From assembly GCA_033026295.1 (NCBI GenBank), contig CM065168.1, forward strand, positions 30,579,226 through 30,643,225: a stretch of 64,000 nt of DNA. The letters run 5' to 3'. Within the stretch, counting starts at the first letter, position 1; every line of letters begins with the position of its first letter. Made by a program: the position numbers and the translations under genes. The notes beneath the pieces were generated by a model that was not told the origin of the DNA, searched no databases, and saw only the letters and a program-made list of their open reading frames with translations. This document shows positions 44,256 through 57,000 of the stretch, in pieces. This DNA comes from Channa striata (lineage: Eukaryota > Chordata > Actinopteri > Anabantiformes > Channidae).

Positions 44256-44620
44256 TAAGAATGAAATGGTGAGCGTTAGCTGATTGAGAGAAGACAAAAT
44301 TACAAAACGTCTGACCATGTACTGTGCAAGAATTACACTTAAGAGTGGCACTTTGACACTTTTACATCTAATAAACATTCCTTTTAAAAACTCTGTTTTT
44401 GCATACAATAACTCATGATGTTTAATGTAACAGGACCATTATAAGATAATTCATTACCTCACAGGTTCAATACTCTAATAGTGTGAGAGGCAGCACGTCT
44501 GCACATAGTTTTCACGTAGAGAGTGCTTTGAGTGAGCTAATCACACGTGACATTATAATTGTGCTGGTTCTGAAGGAGTTTCTCTGCTGACTGTCTAACA
44601 AAGGGTGGGGCAGCTCTTAC

Positions 44621-44663
44621 ACACACACACAAACACACACACACGCACACACATACACACACT
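44621..44663. repeat. (CA)n microsatellite, imperfect
   Basis: CA repeat with AA, G and T interruptions, inside the composite insertion. Confidence 0.9.
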
Positions 44664-44859
44664 CATAACGCAAAGCGGCAGTGGTGAGACAGCTTCCGGA
44701 TGAGGTCAACAACTCTTTTACTTTATCAATATGCGCAAATACACTTCGTGACCATAGTGAAATTGTCTAACCTCTAATTGCTATTAATACGCTACACCAA
44801 GGATTGTCTGTATGCTGTGAAAACTGTTTAGCCTGATTTGTCACATAACTTAGTAAGTG

Positions 44860-45774
44860 AGGAAATTCCAGTGCGTGGAAGATTCATCATTAACATGAAC
44901 AAATTGGAATCTGTTTGATAGATATGATTTAAACCAATTTAGTGCAGTTCCTTTAATTCCAATTACATGTTCTAGTCTCTGTAATAATATTCTGTGATCA
45001 ATGGTGTCAAATGCAGCACTAAGATCTATCAGAACTAGTATAGAGACAAGTCCGTTATCTGAAGCCAGAAGAAGATCATTGGTGACTTTAATCCGTGCGA
45101 TTTCTGTGCTATGATGAACTCTAAATCCTGACTGAAATTCTTCAAACAAGTCGTTTCTGCGCAGGTGGTCACATAAAAGCTTTAGTATTTTAGAAATAAA
45201 GGGGTGATTGGATATTGTACTTTGCGTAATCCTGCGTCATTTGCTCCTATATCAATATTAATCTTACTGTATCTAGTTTATCCTTAGCCAGGAATTTCTA
45301 ATAGGAATCATTATCACCTGACTATGGCGCTGGAGTCTTCACGTTTCTGACTATAGAGTCGCCAGTTACCAGAGTCCGTTCCTCAGCAGGTGTGTCGCTG
45401 AGTGGGGAAAATCGATTGGAAACGTGAACCGACTGGTGGTGACCCTCATCCGTTTAGCATTAGATCTCTTACGAACCGTCACCCAGCCAGTCAGGCTTCC
45501 TGGCTGCTTGGGTACTGCTGGTATTCTAGGTATGCTAGGTTGGTCTGCACCAACTACCAGGGCCTGACTAGCTGGATTAATTTCCACGGTGCGGCGCCGT
45601 GCTTCCAATTCCGAGAGCCTCGCCTCCAAAGCTGCAAAGACCTTACATTTATTACAAATACCATTATCACTACAGGAGGCAGAGGAAAAGCTAAACATCT
45701 GAGCAAGTCAGAGGAGAGACAGAAGGAGACGGAGAAGCCATTTGTATTGCACAATTTTAAAAAATTAATTTTTA
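44860..45774 (-). mobile_element. Second L2-type LINE fragment, rearranged
   Basis: Minus-strand 44870-45150 repeats the reverse transcriptase stretch of 42545-42775 (SAAFDTIDHRILLQRLEHVI, FKSYLSNRFQFVHV) and extends upstream with FEEFQSGFRVHHSTE. Further upstream, 45366-45698 encodes a CSDNGICNKC cysteine pair, a charged helix ALEARLSELEARR and GWVTVRKRS, which looks like the N-terminal region of the same type of element. The parts between are missing or broken. Confidence 0.75.
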
Positions 45775-47400
45775 ATGAGGAAATTTTCCCCACCTGTCAA
45801 GTAAATTTATACTTGATAATAATCACCATACACAGCTTCTTTCCAGAAGGATAAAACCTGAACACACAATGTAGACACGACCTTGTTCATATTTTAGACT
45901 GAATATTAATTATATTGTTATGCATACAGTCAATTGCAACTTTGTGCAGTTTCATTGGATTTGGATGTAAACATAACTTTAAAACCATTCGAATGTGAAG
46001 AGAATACTCACTCTTCCTGATCATTTTCTGTTTCCAAGGAAATCTGAAGAATAAAGTAATCAAAATAGTGTAAAGTCTAACGGTTAAGCAGGATTCAAGA
46101 ATTGTTACGTGTCGAAAATTCGATCTGAGTGGAACATCAAGCTCTGTACTAAGTCAACTCAAGATTTTCCTTCTGGCCTCGTTGTATGAAAGTTGAATTT
46201 AGCTTCAGCAGAAAACGAAGTATGAAAACGAATTAACTTTGACAACCATTGTCACGGGTGAACTGTTTGACTCCATGCTGATGGAAGCGCCGTGTGCTGG
46301 TGTTTGGCCTGTCACACTCTCATCTACAGCAACAAGTCACTTTAAATACTGCTCTTTGGTCTCGTTTGAAAGGACAACAATCATCACGATGATTATGATA
46401 TATTGGAGTATTAATTGTTTAATCAAAAAGACTCAGAATAAAGACTCATGACTGAAAAATAAAGGCCCGTTGCTGGATTGCATAATGGATGTATGGATAG
46501 ACATTATGCAGTTATGTTACATGTTTCATCTATCAAATAATGCATTTGTTTAGTCATTATTATATTATATAGTCAGTATTCATATTTATTTGATGTTCAG
46601 TTTTAATTAGTCTTCTCCAGTTTTCTTCATGGCAGTACAATAGAAACTACACTGGTTTTGACAGAGGCATTTTCTCGTCAAAAAGGAACATTAAATTCCA
46701 AACAGTGAGCAGAGTAATTCAAATACACTTTAAAATGCACCTGCCCTTTCTCTGTGATGTTTGCAGGTTCCCTTTTTGCTTGCACGAGTTTCCTCGTCTA
46801 CTCTATTTTCCTCCGACAGTCCAAAACAGGCATGTTTGGTTAATATGAAACTCTATATTTCCTGTAGGTATGAATGTGTGTGGGCACTGAGATAAACTGG
46901 AGACATGTCCAGGGCGGACCCCGGACACCCTAGGACAGCTGGGATAGTCTCTAGTACCTCATGACCCTAAAACAGAATAAGCAGTTACAGATCATGGACG
47001 GATGGGTGGTCTCCCTCACTGGGAAGGTGTAGTAGTTGTTTTACTGGTTTGTGCTGTACTGGTGTGCTAATTGGGGGAATGATGGTTTTACTTTGTTTGG
47101 GTATTTTTCATTTCTGCTGTAGATTCTGGATTAGTAGTTTTGTCATAGCAGACATCTGATGAACGTGCTGTACACACCCACCTTACCTGTTTCTCATTGT
47201 CCCCACTGCTGCTGTGTGTTATGTTTGGGTGTGTTTGTAGAGCTCCCCAGCCCTTCATAAGACAGAGATGCAGGCATCATGAACACCACAGCTATAACTT
47301 CAAACCAGAAAATCTCACCAAGCAATAAAATGGTTTCAATTAGTTGGTAGATTTCTTCTGTCACTTTCACACCAGTGAGGCAACCTGTGTTAATGTATCA
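45775..47400. other. 5' flank of copy A and array spacer
   Basis: Homologous to the 5' flank of copy B at 56224-57000: cacctgtcaagtaaatt, an attgtcac-ggtgaact core, and aaggtgtagtagttgtttta. A dispersed fish repeat in reverse orientation lies at 46760-46990, and a shortened form of it is at the matching place in B (56575-56715), so it predates the duplication. No gene is seen. Confidence 0.6.
46760..46990. repeat. Dispersed teleost repeat, reverse orientation
   Basis: Reads ttccctttttgcttgcacga, tttcctccgacagtccaaaa, actggagacatgtccagggc, ctaggacagctgggatagtc and aaacagaataagcagttaca. Same family as 43930-44255. Confidence 0.7.
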
Positions 47401-48760
47401 AAAATATAATGGTGTTAAAATACATTTGCATAATTACTTAGGATTAATTCTCAAACTGTATATGGTGGGAAATGTGTTAAGATTATGTCTTTTTTATGTT
47501 TCAGTTGACTTAACTTTCACAACTTTATTTATAATTAACTTGAAGTTATAATTTCAAGGTTATAAACCTCACGTTAGAACAGCTTTAAATTTATTCAAAT
47601 AAGTTCTGAAATTTTCTCGAAATAAAGAGTGGACATTTTAAGGGGAATTAACTTCAAAGGAATAATATTATTCCTGTATAAAATTATATGTTATATGCAA
47701 TTTACATAAAGGCATTTAGTTAAAAAAAATGGTTGTTTTCACTAGAATTCAAAATAATGTTTTTTCATTGTGCTATTGCTCTAACTAACCTTAGGAACTG
47801 ATCATAAAGGAACATCTTTGTGTTTACTGTTTGTTGCTGTTTTCCATCTTCTAGCTTTCTCTTACCTGGTGGCTAAAATAATCCACAAGTGCAGGATTAG
47901 AAATGAGAGACTATGCAAATATTTACATTTATTATAATATTATTATTGTTATTAAATTTTTAATTAGGTAAAATAGGATTTTGTATTTTTTACACCAACA
48001 CTCCATACAGAGATGTGAAGAGAAGATGCTTCAGAAAGACAGAGATGCTTCAGAAGAGTGGTTTGCTATCCACGGTAAATCAAAATGTGAGCTGTTACAA
48101 AAATGTTCATAGTTCTTTATATTTGGTACATTTGTTGCTATTTTCCACAGCTTCCAATGACAAGACGAGAAAGAAATTCTTTCTAAATGCAGTTTATTAA
48201 ATGTGAGAAAAAATTATTAAGTTAAGTTAAATTATTATACCTTATATAACCTTTTAAATGAAAGTACATGTATTTTCCTTGCCCAAAGAGTTTGTACAAG
48301 GAATGAAGACAGTCACATGCCGAAGACCTCACAGTGGAAAACTTTATTAATGTTACGTAATGTCAATTAAACAATGTCATGTTAGGCTTGTATATTTAAT
48401 GACAGATTTTTAGAAACACCTATTTAGAATTACAAACTTAATGTTATGCAATTCAGGAGGGCTTGTATATAAACTGTACTGAGAGAACAAATGTATGTTA
48501 CATGATAATAAAAAACACAATTCAAATGTATCCAACGATTTCTTAATTTATTTTAGCAGATCTTATTCGACTAATGTATTAAAAAAACAGTAAATACATT
48601 TAAAAGACATTCATAAATATGCATTGAATTTCCTGTACTTAATAAACTTAATGGCTATAATGACCTAAAGCCTGAGATGCTACAATAAAAATAATAATCA
48701 AAACATTCACCATAACTGAAAATGTGCATCTAGTAGGATCAGTATTTCATGCGTAATACA
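47400..48760. other. 3' flank of gene copy B
   Basis: Matches the 3' flanks of copies A (31480-32700) and C (57000-58510), including gagaacaaatgtatgttaca and aaacattcaccataactgaa close to the last exon. No other gene is supported. Confidence 0.55.
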
Positions 48761-48844
48761 GAAAATATACATCTGATTGAATTATTACACACAGTTGTGT
48801 TAAAAAATAGTCAACATAAAGTAAATGAACAGGCGTCGTCAAGG

Positions 48845-51800
48845 TTAATTTTGCGTATAGCTCACAAGGTTGATGGTGAGGTTTTGCAGCCCATAGTTCG
48901 TCAGATAATACCTAACCTGGAAAGGACAAAGGAACAGTGATTGCGGAGATCAGATCTCTGCTTTTCTCAGTTATGTTGTTTGTGTGTGAAGTTGCAGAAC
49001 AGGATTTGAGAAAGAAAAGATGACAACAAGTTTCTGCATAGGCAGAGCTATTGCTATTTTTAAAGCTATTTGCTTTGAAACAAAGGAAGCATACAAGTGT
49101 GAAAATCTGTAAATTTGTTGAGGCAATTGAGGCTGAATCGACACACTCAGTTTCTTTATTGTTTAAATGTGCATCGGTTGGTGTGTGAGATTCAGTGGTA
49201 TCCAGCGGTGAGGTAGCACCTTACAACCAGATCAATGTCAATGAACCTAGTCTGAGAACTAGGACAGAAACGTCTGTCATGTGGACAATAACCAGCTTCA
49301 GATCTGATAGAAGAGCAATAAAAATCACCTGGTATATTGTAAGACAAAACACTTTTGAGTGTGTGCTCATATTTATGAATATTAGATACTATATAATGTC
49401 AGTGTGATCTCACAGTCACACTTCATAACTGGGGTTAAATTTAGAAACAAGTTACAATAAACATAATTACTTCTACATATAATTATGTCAGGAATTAAGT
49501 GAGTTTACTGCACCATAGCAAAACAAAAAAAGATAATGACAGCTGTCAATGAGATACTTTGCAGTGTGAATGTTGTATTTCTGCTGTTTATCTCGTGGCC
49601 AACTTTTCTAACATTTTTTCAAGACACCAGACAGGCAAGAAAATTTTAAGCTTCTGCTTCAGTGGAAATACATGTAATTTCCCATATCTATTGAGCACTC
49701 TATTCCACTTGTGATAATGAATCCTTCCTAATCATGGCTACACACTGCACCTTTACGAAGGATTGAAGGTGGTATAGAAATAATGCTCTAATTCTTTCAG
49801 TGATTCATTCTTCATTAAAAGATGTGATAGTCGCCCTAATGCTAACGTTATAGTAAAACGACTAAAAAGTCTTTTTTTTCCACTGAGTTTATTATTATCC
49901 ATCTTTGTCTGCAACCACGTAGATGCTCCCAACTGCACATATGAGGGAATGACATTTATTTATTGCTAAAGCACAAGGTTTTTAAATAAATGTATTATTA
50001 ATTAATACAATGATGATTTAGAATAAAGTTATCAAATCTCTATTACTATTCTTTTAAAGGTGTATTTCAAAATTTCATTTAATTTATACAGTATTCAAAC
50101 AATACTCAGTGTTTTTATTCAGTGCTTGACAGGCTTGTAGGATTGTTGCATTCACTGACATGTTACACTGTTGATAAAACTATCCCAATAGCAAGAAATA
50201 CTTGTTAGGACTATGCAAAGTCGTGGTAAAACATCATCTGATAGGAAAAGACACTAACCTGTTGTATGTAGGACAGGACCTGATTGTTAGACAGCTGATA
50301 CGTAGAGGAAACCTTCGCTCTCAGCCCTATAACATCTAAGGACACAACACGGAAAGTAAAACAAGTTAAAAAATTGCTTGAGTTTTGTCACTGCTATAAG
50401 TTAGTCAAATGAAAGAAAATACACATAACTTGAATATAAATTATGTTGCAGAATTGAAATTGTTTCATTTATTAGCATTCAGGAGGGTAAAGGTGATGAC
50501 TTCTAGTCTGTTTTTCCACTCAGTTCATATAAAATGTAATTTAAACATATTTATGACCTTTAATTCTCCAAGTGTTTGTAAGATTTCTCTAAATCAATCT
50601 TTTAGTGTTGAAGCAGACTCTGAATGGTCAGGAATATCAACACAACCTACTTCTGGGCAATGTCACGATATTATGGGTTATTTACCTCACTCTTCACCCC
50701 TCCACCCGGTGCAATTAAAGCGTAAAACATCAACCTGTCATACTTACACATTCCAGGACTTGCTGTTGTAGATGGAGTGGTAAATGTAACTGGATTAGGA
50801 ACGCTGGTTACAAAAGGTGTTGCAGCTGTTGTTGCTGCAGGTGGTGTAATTGTAGTAGGACCAGTGGAAGTCGGGGATGCAGATGTGGTTGCTGAAGTTG
50901 TTGGGTTTGTAGTAGGACCAGTGGAAGTCGTAGATGCAGGTGTGGTTGCTGAAGTTGTTGTGTTTGTAGGTGTGGTTGCTGAAGTTGTCGTGTTTGTAGT
51001 AGTGCCAGTTGAAGTCGGGGATGCAGGTGTGGTTGCTGAAGTTGTCGTGTTTGTAGTAGTGCCAGTTGAAGTCGCGGATGCAGGTGTGGTTGCTGAAGTT
51101 GTCGTGTTTGTAGTAGTGCCAGTTGAAGTCGGGGATGCAGGTGTGGTTGCTGAAGTTGTCGTGTTTGTAGTAGTGTCAGTTGAAGTCGGGGATGCAGGTG
51201 TGGTTGCTGAAGTTGTCGTGCCTGTAGTAGTGTCAGTGGAAGTCGTGGATGCAGGTGTGGTTGCCGAAGTTGTCGTGCCTGTAGTAGTGTCAGTGGAAGT
51301 CGTGGATGCAGGTGTGGTTGCCGAAGTTGTCGTGCCTGTAGTAGTGTCAGTGGAAGTCGTGGATGCAGGTGTGGTTGCTGGGTTGTCGTGCCTGTAGTAG
51401 TGTCAGTGGAAGTCGTGGATGCAGGTGTGGTTGCCGGGTTGTCGTGCCTGTAGTAGTGTCAGTGGAAGTCGTGGATGCAGGTGTGGTTGCCGGTTGTCGT
51501 GCCTGTAGTAGTGTCAGTTGGAGTCGTGGATGCAGGTGTGGTTGCCGGTTGTCGTGCCTGTAGTAGTGTCAGTTGGAGTCGTGGATGCAGGTGTGGTTGC
51601 CGGTTGTCGTGCCTGTAGTAGTGTCAGTTGGAGTCGTGGATGCAGGTGTGGTTGCCGGTTGTCGTGCCTGTAGTAGTGTCAGTGGAAGTCGTGGATGCAG
51701 GTGTGGTTGCCGGTTGTCGTGCCTGTAGTAGTGTCAGTGGATGTCGTGGATGCAGGTGCGGTTGCCGGTTGTCGTGCCTGTAGTAGTGTCAGTGGAAGTC

Positions 51801-54800
51801 GTGGATGCAGGTGCGGTTGCGGGTTGTCGTGCCTGTAGTAGTGTCAGTGGAAGTCGTGGATGCAGGTGCGGTTGCGGGTTGTCGTGCCTGTAGTAGTGTC
51901 AGTGGAAGTCGTGGATGCAGGTGCGGTTGCGGTTGTCGTGCCTGTAGTAGTGTCAGTGGAAGTCGTGGATGCAGGTGCGGTTGCGGGTTGTCGTGCCTGT
52001 AGTAGTGTCAGTGGAAGTCGTGGATGCAGGTGCGGTTGCCGAAGTTGTCGTGCCTGTAGTAGTGTCAGTGGAAGTCGTGGATGCAGGTGCGGTTGCCGAA
52101 GTTGTCGTGCCTGTAGTAGTGTCAGTGGAAGTCGTGGATGCAGGTGCGGTTGCCGAAGTTGTCGTGCCTGTAGTAGTGTCAGTGGAAGTCGTGGATGCAG
52201 GTGCGGTTGCTGGGTTGTCGTGCCTGTAGTAGTGTCAGTGGAAGTCGTGGATGCAGGTGCGGTTGCCGAAGTTGTCGTGCCTGTAGTAGTGTCAGTGGAA
52301 GTCGTGGATGCAGGTGCGGTTGCCGAAGTTGTCGTGTCTGTAGTAGTGTCAGTTGGAGTCGTGGATGCAGGTATGGCTGCTGAAGTTGTCGTGCCTGTAG
52401 TAGTGTCAGTGGAAGTCGTGGATGCAAGTGTAGTTGCTGAAGTTGTTGTGTCATTAGAGGCACTACTAAATGCTAAAATTATTGAACTATTCACCAGCCT
52501 AGGTCTAACAGCTGAGTTTGTTGTTGCTGTAGTTCGTGTTACTGCAGTAGTATCAGTGGAAGTAGTGGGTGTAGTTGTGGTTGTTGTTGGGTCTGTAAAC
52601 AGAGTCAAAGGAAAAGATAGATTATTCATCAATGTCTGTCAATTAGAATATCAGTAAAGTGAATTCAAAGTGACAAAGATGAATGAACTGTACTGTACTC
52701 ACCATTTATAACGGTCACAATGACGCATCGCAGGTCCGAGTTAAATGTGCTCAGACTGAGGAAATGTACATGGTGTCACATATTATGACAGTTATGTTTG
52801 TGCTTCTGATTTAACACTGCTGTGCAGGCACTTTTCACAAAGCTAATGTTGAAGATACTGACTTGTAATCTGCTTTGACCACAAAGCAGATAGGGTAGCT
52901 TCCTCCCTCTTCAGTCTGAAATGGTGTCCATGTGAGGCGGAACTGTCCTGGTCCTAATGGGATCTGGTTTATATTGGACGGCCCGCTGATAAGTAGCCCT
53001 GAAATTCTGTAAGAAGCAGAAGATGAAATTGTTTCTGTCCACTCTAACAACATGACAAATCTTTTTTGTAAATTGTTTGATTTTTGACTTACGTGGAGAT
53101 GTTTGCCTCTGCTTGGATATTAATTTCAATGACCATATTGACAGATGTGTACAACTGGGCTCTATTGGTTGGGGTTGGAGGAACAAAAACTGGCAGGTAG
53201 AGTCCCTCTGTGCAAGATGGGACAGCAGGATCCACTGGAACAATAGAAAAAAAATGTGCATAACTACATTTTCTACATGATAAGGTAGGAAAAAACTACT
53301 ACGACGAGATTAAAAATAAATAATGATTTTAGGGCAAACTAAGAAACGCAACAATGATGGTCAGTGGATCGATTTTGTGAGATGATTAACTGATAGAAAG
53401 AAATTACACATTTTGCAGCATTGCAGTTTATCTTTTTTTTTTTTTCCTCTGTAAAAACTCCAAACAATTAGGATCTGATTAACTATGAAATAAGTCCAGG
53501 TCATCTGCAAAAGTAAAAATACTCCCAAGTCCAACTCAGGAAGTCTCACCCCATAAAACAAACTGCACAGGTATTTTGCTGATGGCATCTTCAGGAGTCA
53601 ACGTAGTCTGTGTTCCATCGGTTTGAGTCAGGGTGATGGTTTGTGTGGGAAAGTCCTCCATCACCAGCTGTACTGCATACGGACCCTCATTGCTGCTACT
53701 GGTGGGGCTGAATGATAAAGAACAAGACTGCAAATAACAAGACGAGAGGATTATTTTCTCAGGTAGTGAAATGCAGGACTGCACAAACATGAGAATAACT
53801 TAAATCAAAGAGGCTGTGTCCTTTTGTTACTCACTGATGAGAGGCTGAGAACAGAAGGCGCTGTGCAGGGATTACACTCGGACAGAGATGTATTTCCATA
53901 TCGGCACTGAACATTGTCTCCATCTGGGTCAAAGGCCAAGAGACTAAAATCCCTCTGACAGTTTGAAGGAACTCTGAAAGAGAGAGGCAGAATAAGGACC
54001 ATGCTTTCCTCCTGCCTCATGGTTAGGTTGAATCCTTTGTCAGGACGCTACTGTCTCATGAATGAATATCACACCATGGTATTCAAAGCATTTGCACAGC
54101 TCTCATTCTTTAATTATTATTTTTTTCTTTGGACAGATGTTTCTACAATAGGAACATTGCTCAAATGTTTGGTAGGTTAAGAATCAGGGGATCAGTGTGT
54201 GGACTTACCTCACAGCTGCTATAATAGTGGTCTGTGGTGACAAGTTGGCCTTGCCAGTGTCTGACCGGTTCCTTAATTCCACCAGAGTCACTGCTCTCGA
54301 ATTTACGATGCCATTGGTGATATTGTCAATCCAGTGACCACCATTCAACCTGTGGTGTAAAGGTCAAGGGAAAGTCCATTTTTACTGTGAAGCTCAGAAT
54401 CTGATGGGCATCTGTGTTCTGTTTGGACATTTCTAGTGTGTGAAGACAGCTTGCATTACATTTATTTTTAAACTGTCACGATCACACATCCAGATTGTTT
54501 CGTTTGTACTTCAGTCGGATAATTCTCCCTCCAGGTTCTCTATTGTTCGCTGGCTATGACGTAGCACATTCCGCGTCTTATGGGTTTGCAGCTTGAGGTT
54601 ACACTTACAGAACTTGAACTGCACCCTCTCTCCAGGCACAAACAGTACAAGCCTGTGGTTTGGATTAATATAAGGTTAAAATGTTGACTGTTGGGTGGAA
54701 ATAAGAAAACAAATCTCATCCCTCTTTTATTTTGGCCATCCTGACTACCTACCAGCATTTTCTTTCCTTGAATTACTTTATCAACTTTTGCAAGCTTTCA

Positions 54801-56111
54801 TATTCACAACCGCTACTAGATGTTGCCATACACTCACTCACTTAATATGGAAACAATAGTGTCAAATGTTTGATTATTAAAATTATATAAAACCGTCAAG
54901 AACCCTGGGAGAAGCGATGGCATGACTGAGTAAACAATACAAAGATGCCAACAGCATCCACGGGTTTCCTGACCAGTTGTAGTGACCTTTTTTTGTCAGC
55001 AAACTAACTTCACTTTGGAACTCTCCTCTCTGTTGCCTGATTATTTTAAAGAAGAGTTTTTTGACTGCTTTTAAGAAGAAAACTTTGCTGATTTGAACAA
55101 GGACTGAAAAGTTTTGACACAACACATTGATGTTAGGATATGGGCTAATGATCGGTAAACAGATGGCCGCTGGACCATAACCATGTGCATCATAACGAAT
55201 AATAAAGTTAAAAAGTGAAAGTGGCTGCACTTGGAAATTGTATATCTAACAATTGTAAATATACTTGTTGTGGATAACACTTCAGAGCCCCAATAATAGC
55301 GGGCTAAAAGAGGAGAAATATTTCAGAAATAACAATGTATTACATGTGTAATAATTATTTAAAAACAAGGAAATGTAGACTAAAAAATCTGTAGGAATGA
55401 CACAATTTCATACAGTGAAATATTAACAAGTTGCTGATCTTTAAATTTCTTTTTTGAGAAATTAAACAGAAAGGTTGCACTCACCGCATTTGGAATGGGG
55501 CATTGCTGGGAAGCTGCCGAGTCGAGATTTCCTCTGTCTGACACCACTCACCATTCCTCTCCTCGTAAATTGTTCTCGCCACTAGACTTTCAGTACCACA
55601 GTTCCCGCTCAGACACTCCCAGCTTAAATTTGTACAATTTTGGAAATTAAGCTTATAGCGCAGGTCCACCTACAAACAGTGAAGACATGTTAGGCATCCA
55701 GGACACACAAAGAAATTGTTTTTATGATTATTTTAAATCTAAAATAGGCACTTTTAAGTAATTAATAAGTCGTTAATTATTAAAAACACATGATATTGCA
55801 CTAGTTAATAGAAAAAGTTGTACATTCTAGAAAGTTATTTTCCAGCATTTTGTGACTCACTCAATACATTAGTATTTGTTTATAGAATATAAAATAATGA
55901 CTTAAATTAATTTTGACTTTCATATTAGGTTTTGTCATTCTAATTTAAGTTTTTAGAAGGTCAATATATTGACTTAATTAGAAGCTGTACATACCGTGAC
56001 AGATCCATCTGCGTTAGTGTTTCCTGGGTAGTAGCTCATCACTGTCCCCAGGAACTGATTAGCCTGGGTGCTGCAGACCAGCAGCAGCATCAGCAACAAA
56101 CAGAGCAACAT
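48845..56111 (-). CDS. Secreted mucin-like glycoprotein, tandem copy B, with long repeat exon
   Basis: Minus-strand coding exons: 55995-56111, 55485-55669, 54209-54349, 53835-53973, 53550-53727, 53093-53234, 52863-53006, 52703-52755, 50748-52592, 50259-50335 and 48845-48916. Except for the repeat exon, every exon has exactly the length and phase of copy A. The signal peptide is MLLCLLLMLLLVCSTQA. The ectodomain is almost the same as in A, with PFQMR instead of PFQMW at the exon 2/3 joint. The 1845-bp repeat exon begins DPTTTTTTPTTSTDTTAV and then carries about 28 copies of a 19-residue Ser/Thr/Ala/Pro unit. Its total length keeps the frame, but 13 shortened units change frame inside, and translation as assembled meets a stop at about 51844. 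If those indels are consensus errors, the protein would be a roughly 1000-residue secreted mucin; if real, a truncated one. Function unknown. Confidence 0.78.
50860..52470 (-). repeat. 57-bp coding minisatellite of copy B
   Basis: About 28 tandem units. The full unit is 57 bp and encodes the 19-residue repeat STTSTDTTTGTTTSATAPA on the minus strand, a dense O-glycosylation substrate of mucin type. Units at both ends are 57 bp (one short irregular unit at about 50960). From about 51370 to 52010 most are 54-56 bp, all shortened at the same place (minus-strand aacttcggcaac becoming aacccggcaac, aaccggcaac or similar). Confidence 0.93.
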
Positions 56112-56175
56112 GATCAAGTGTCGTAGTCTCTGCACTTGCAGTACTTCAAATGAAGACCAACACATTCCCGTCCCT

Positions 56176-56184
56176 CCTTTTATT
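56176..56184 (-). promoter_or_regulatory. TATA-like box of gene copy B
   Basis: AATAAAAGG on the minus strand, 65 bases upstream of the ATG at 56111, at the same distance as in copy A. Confidence 0.5.
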
Positions 56185-57000
56185 TCTCTCTGTGGCAAAT
56201 AATGAATCGGTAGTTGATGTGGTATGAGGAAATTCCCCACCTGTCAAGTAAATTGAGAGACAATAATCACCATACACCGCTGCTCCTAAAATTAGCTCCA
56301 GTAGATCTACCTTAAGGCTATTGTCACAGGTGAACTCAACTCAGTGGTGTTGGCAGTGGCATGTGCTGGAGCTTGATGCGTCACACAACAGAATTGATCA
56401 ATTCCACTACAAGTCTCATTAAATACTCATTGGAACACTGGTTGTGAATTGTCCAAAGATGTAATGATATGTATGATACCTTTAGTTTAATTATAAGGAC
56501 TCATAAATGAAAAATACATGTATTGAATGTTTCATTTATCGAATAATAATACATTTGTATATTTATTGTGACTGTACTGTAGGTGTGAATGTCAGTGTAA
56601 ATGGTTTTCTGTCTGTGTCTCTCTGTGTTGGTCCAGCCTCTCAGCCTAGGACAGCTGGGTTAGTCTCTATCCCCTCAAGACCCCAAAACAGAATAAGCAC
56701 TTACTGATAATGAACCGATGGATAGTTTCTCACACAGGGAAGGTGTAACAGTTGTAGTGCTGGTTGTTGCTGAACTGGTGTCTTGAGTTATTGAGGGAAT
56801 GATGGTTTCACTTTTGCTGGATACTTACTGTATGTAATTTCTGCTGTAGCTGTGGGAGTTGGTATTATATCAGACATGTAATGAACGTGCTGTACACACC
56901 TGCCATACCTGTTATTTATTTAGACAGCAGAGCAACTACATCATAAACACCACTACTATAACTTACCATCAGGTAACCTCACTTAGAGCGCTCATTGAGC
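56185..57000. other. 5' flank of copy B and array spacer
   Basis: Aligns with 45775-47200 upstream of copy A. Contains a truncated dispersed repeat at 56575-56715 (cctaggacagctgggttagt, aaaacagaataagcacttac) and the spacer block gtgctggttgttgctgaact. No gene is seen. Confidence 0.55.

Larger units (their letters stand above)
39399..45774. mobile_element. Composite insertion upstream of gene copy A
   Basis: Copies A and B match through the TATA-like box up to gtggcaaa (A 39398, B about 56199). They match again from atgagg (A 45775, B about 56224). In between, B has about 25 bp and A has about 6.4 kb. The A sequence contains L2-type LINE pieces, a nested Tc1 element, an inverted copy of array spacer, and dispersed repeats. 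Confidence 0.7.

Noticed and set aside
50777..52657. Plus-strand valine-rich open frames (VVAEVVVPVVVSVEVVDAG repeats)
   Set aside because: They are the antisense of the Ser/Thr-rich minisatellite. Splice sites and family similarity place the coding strand on minus.
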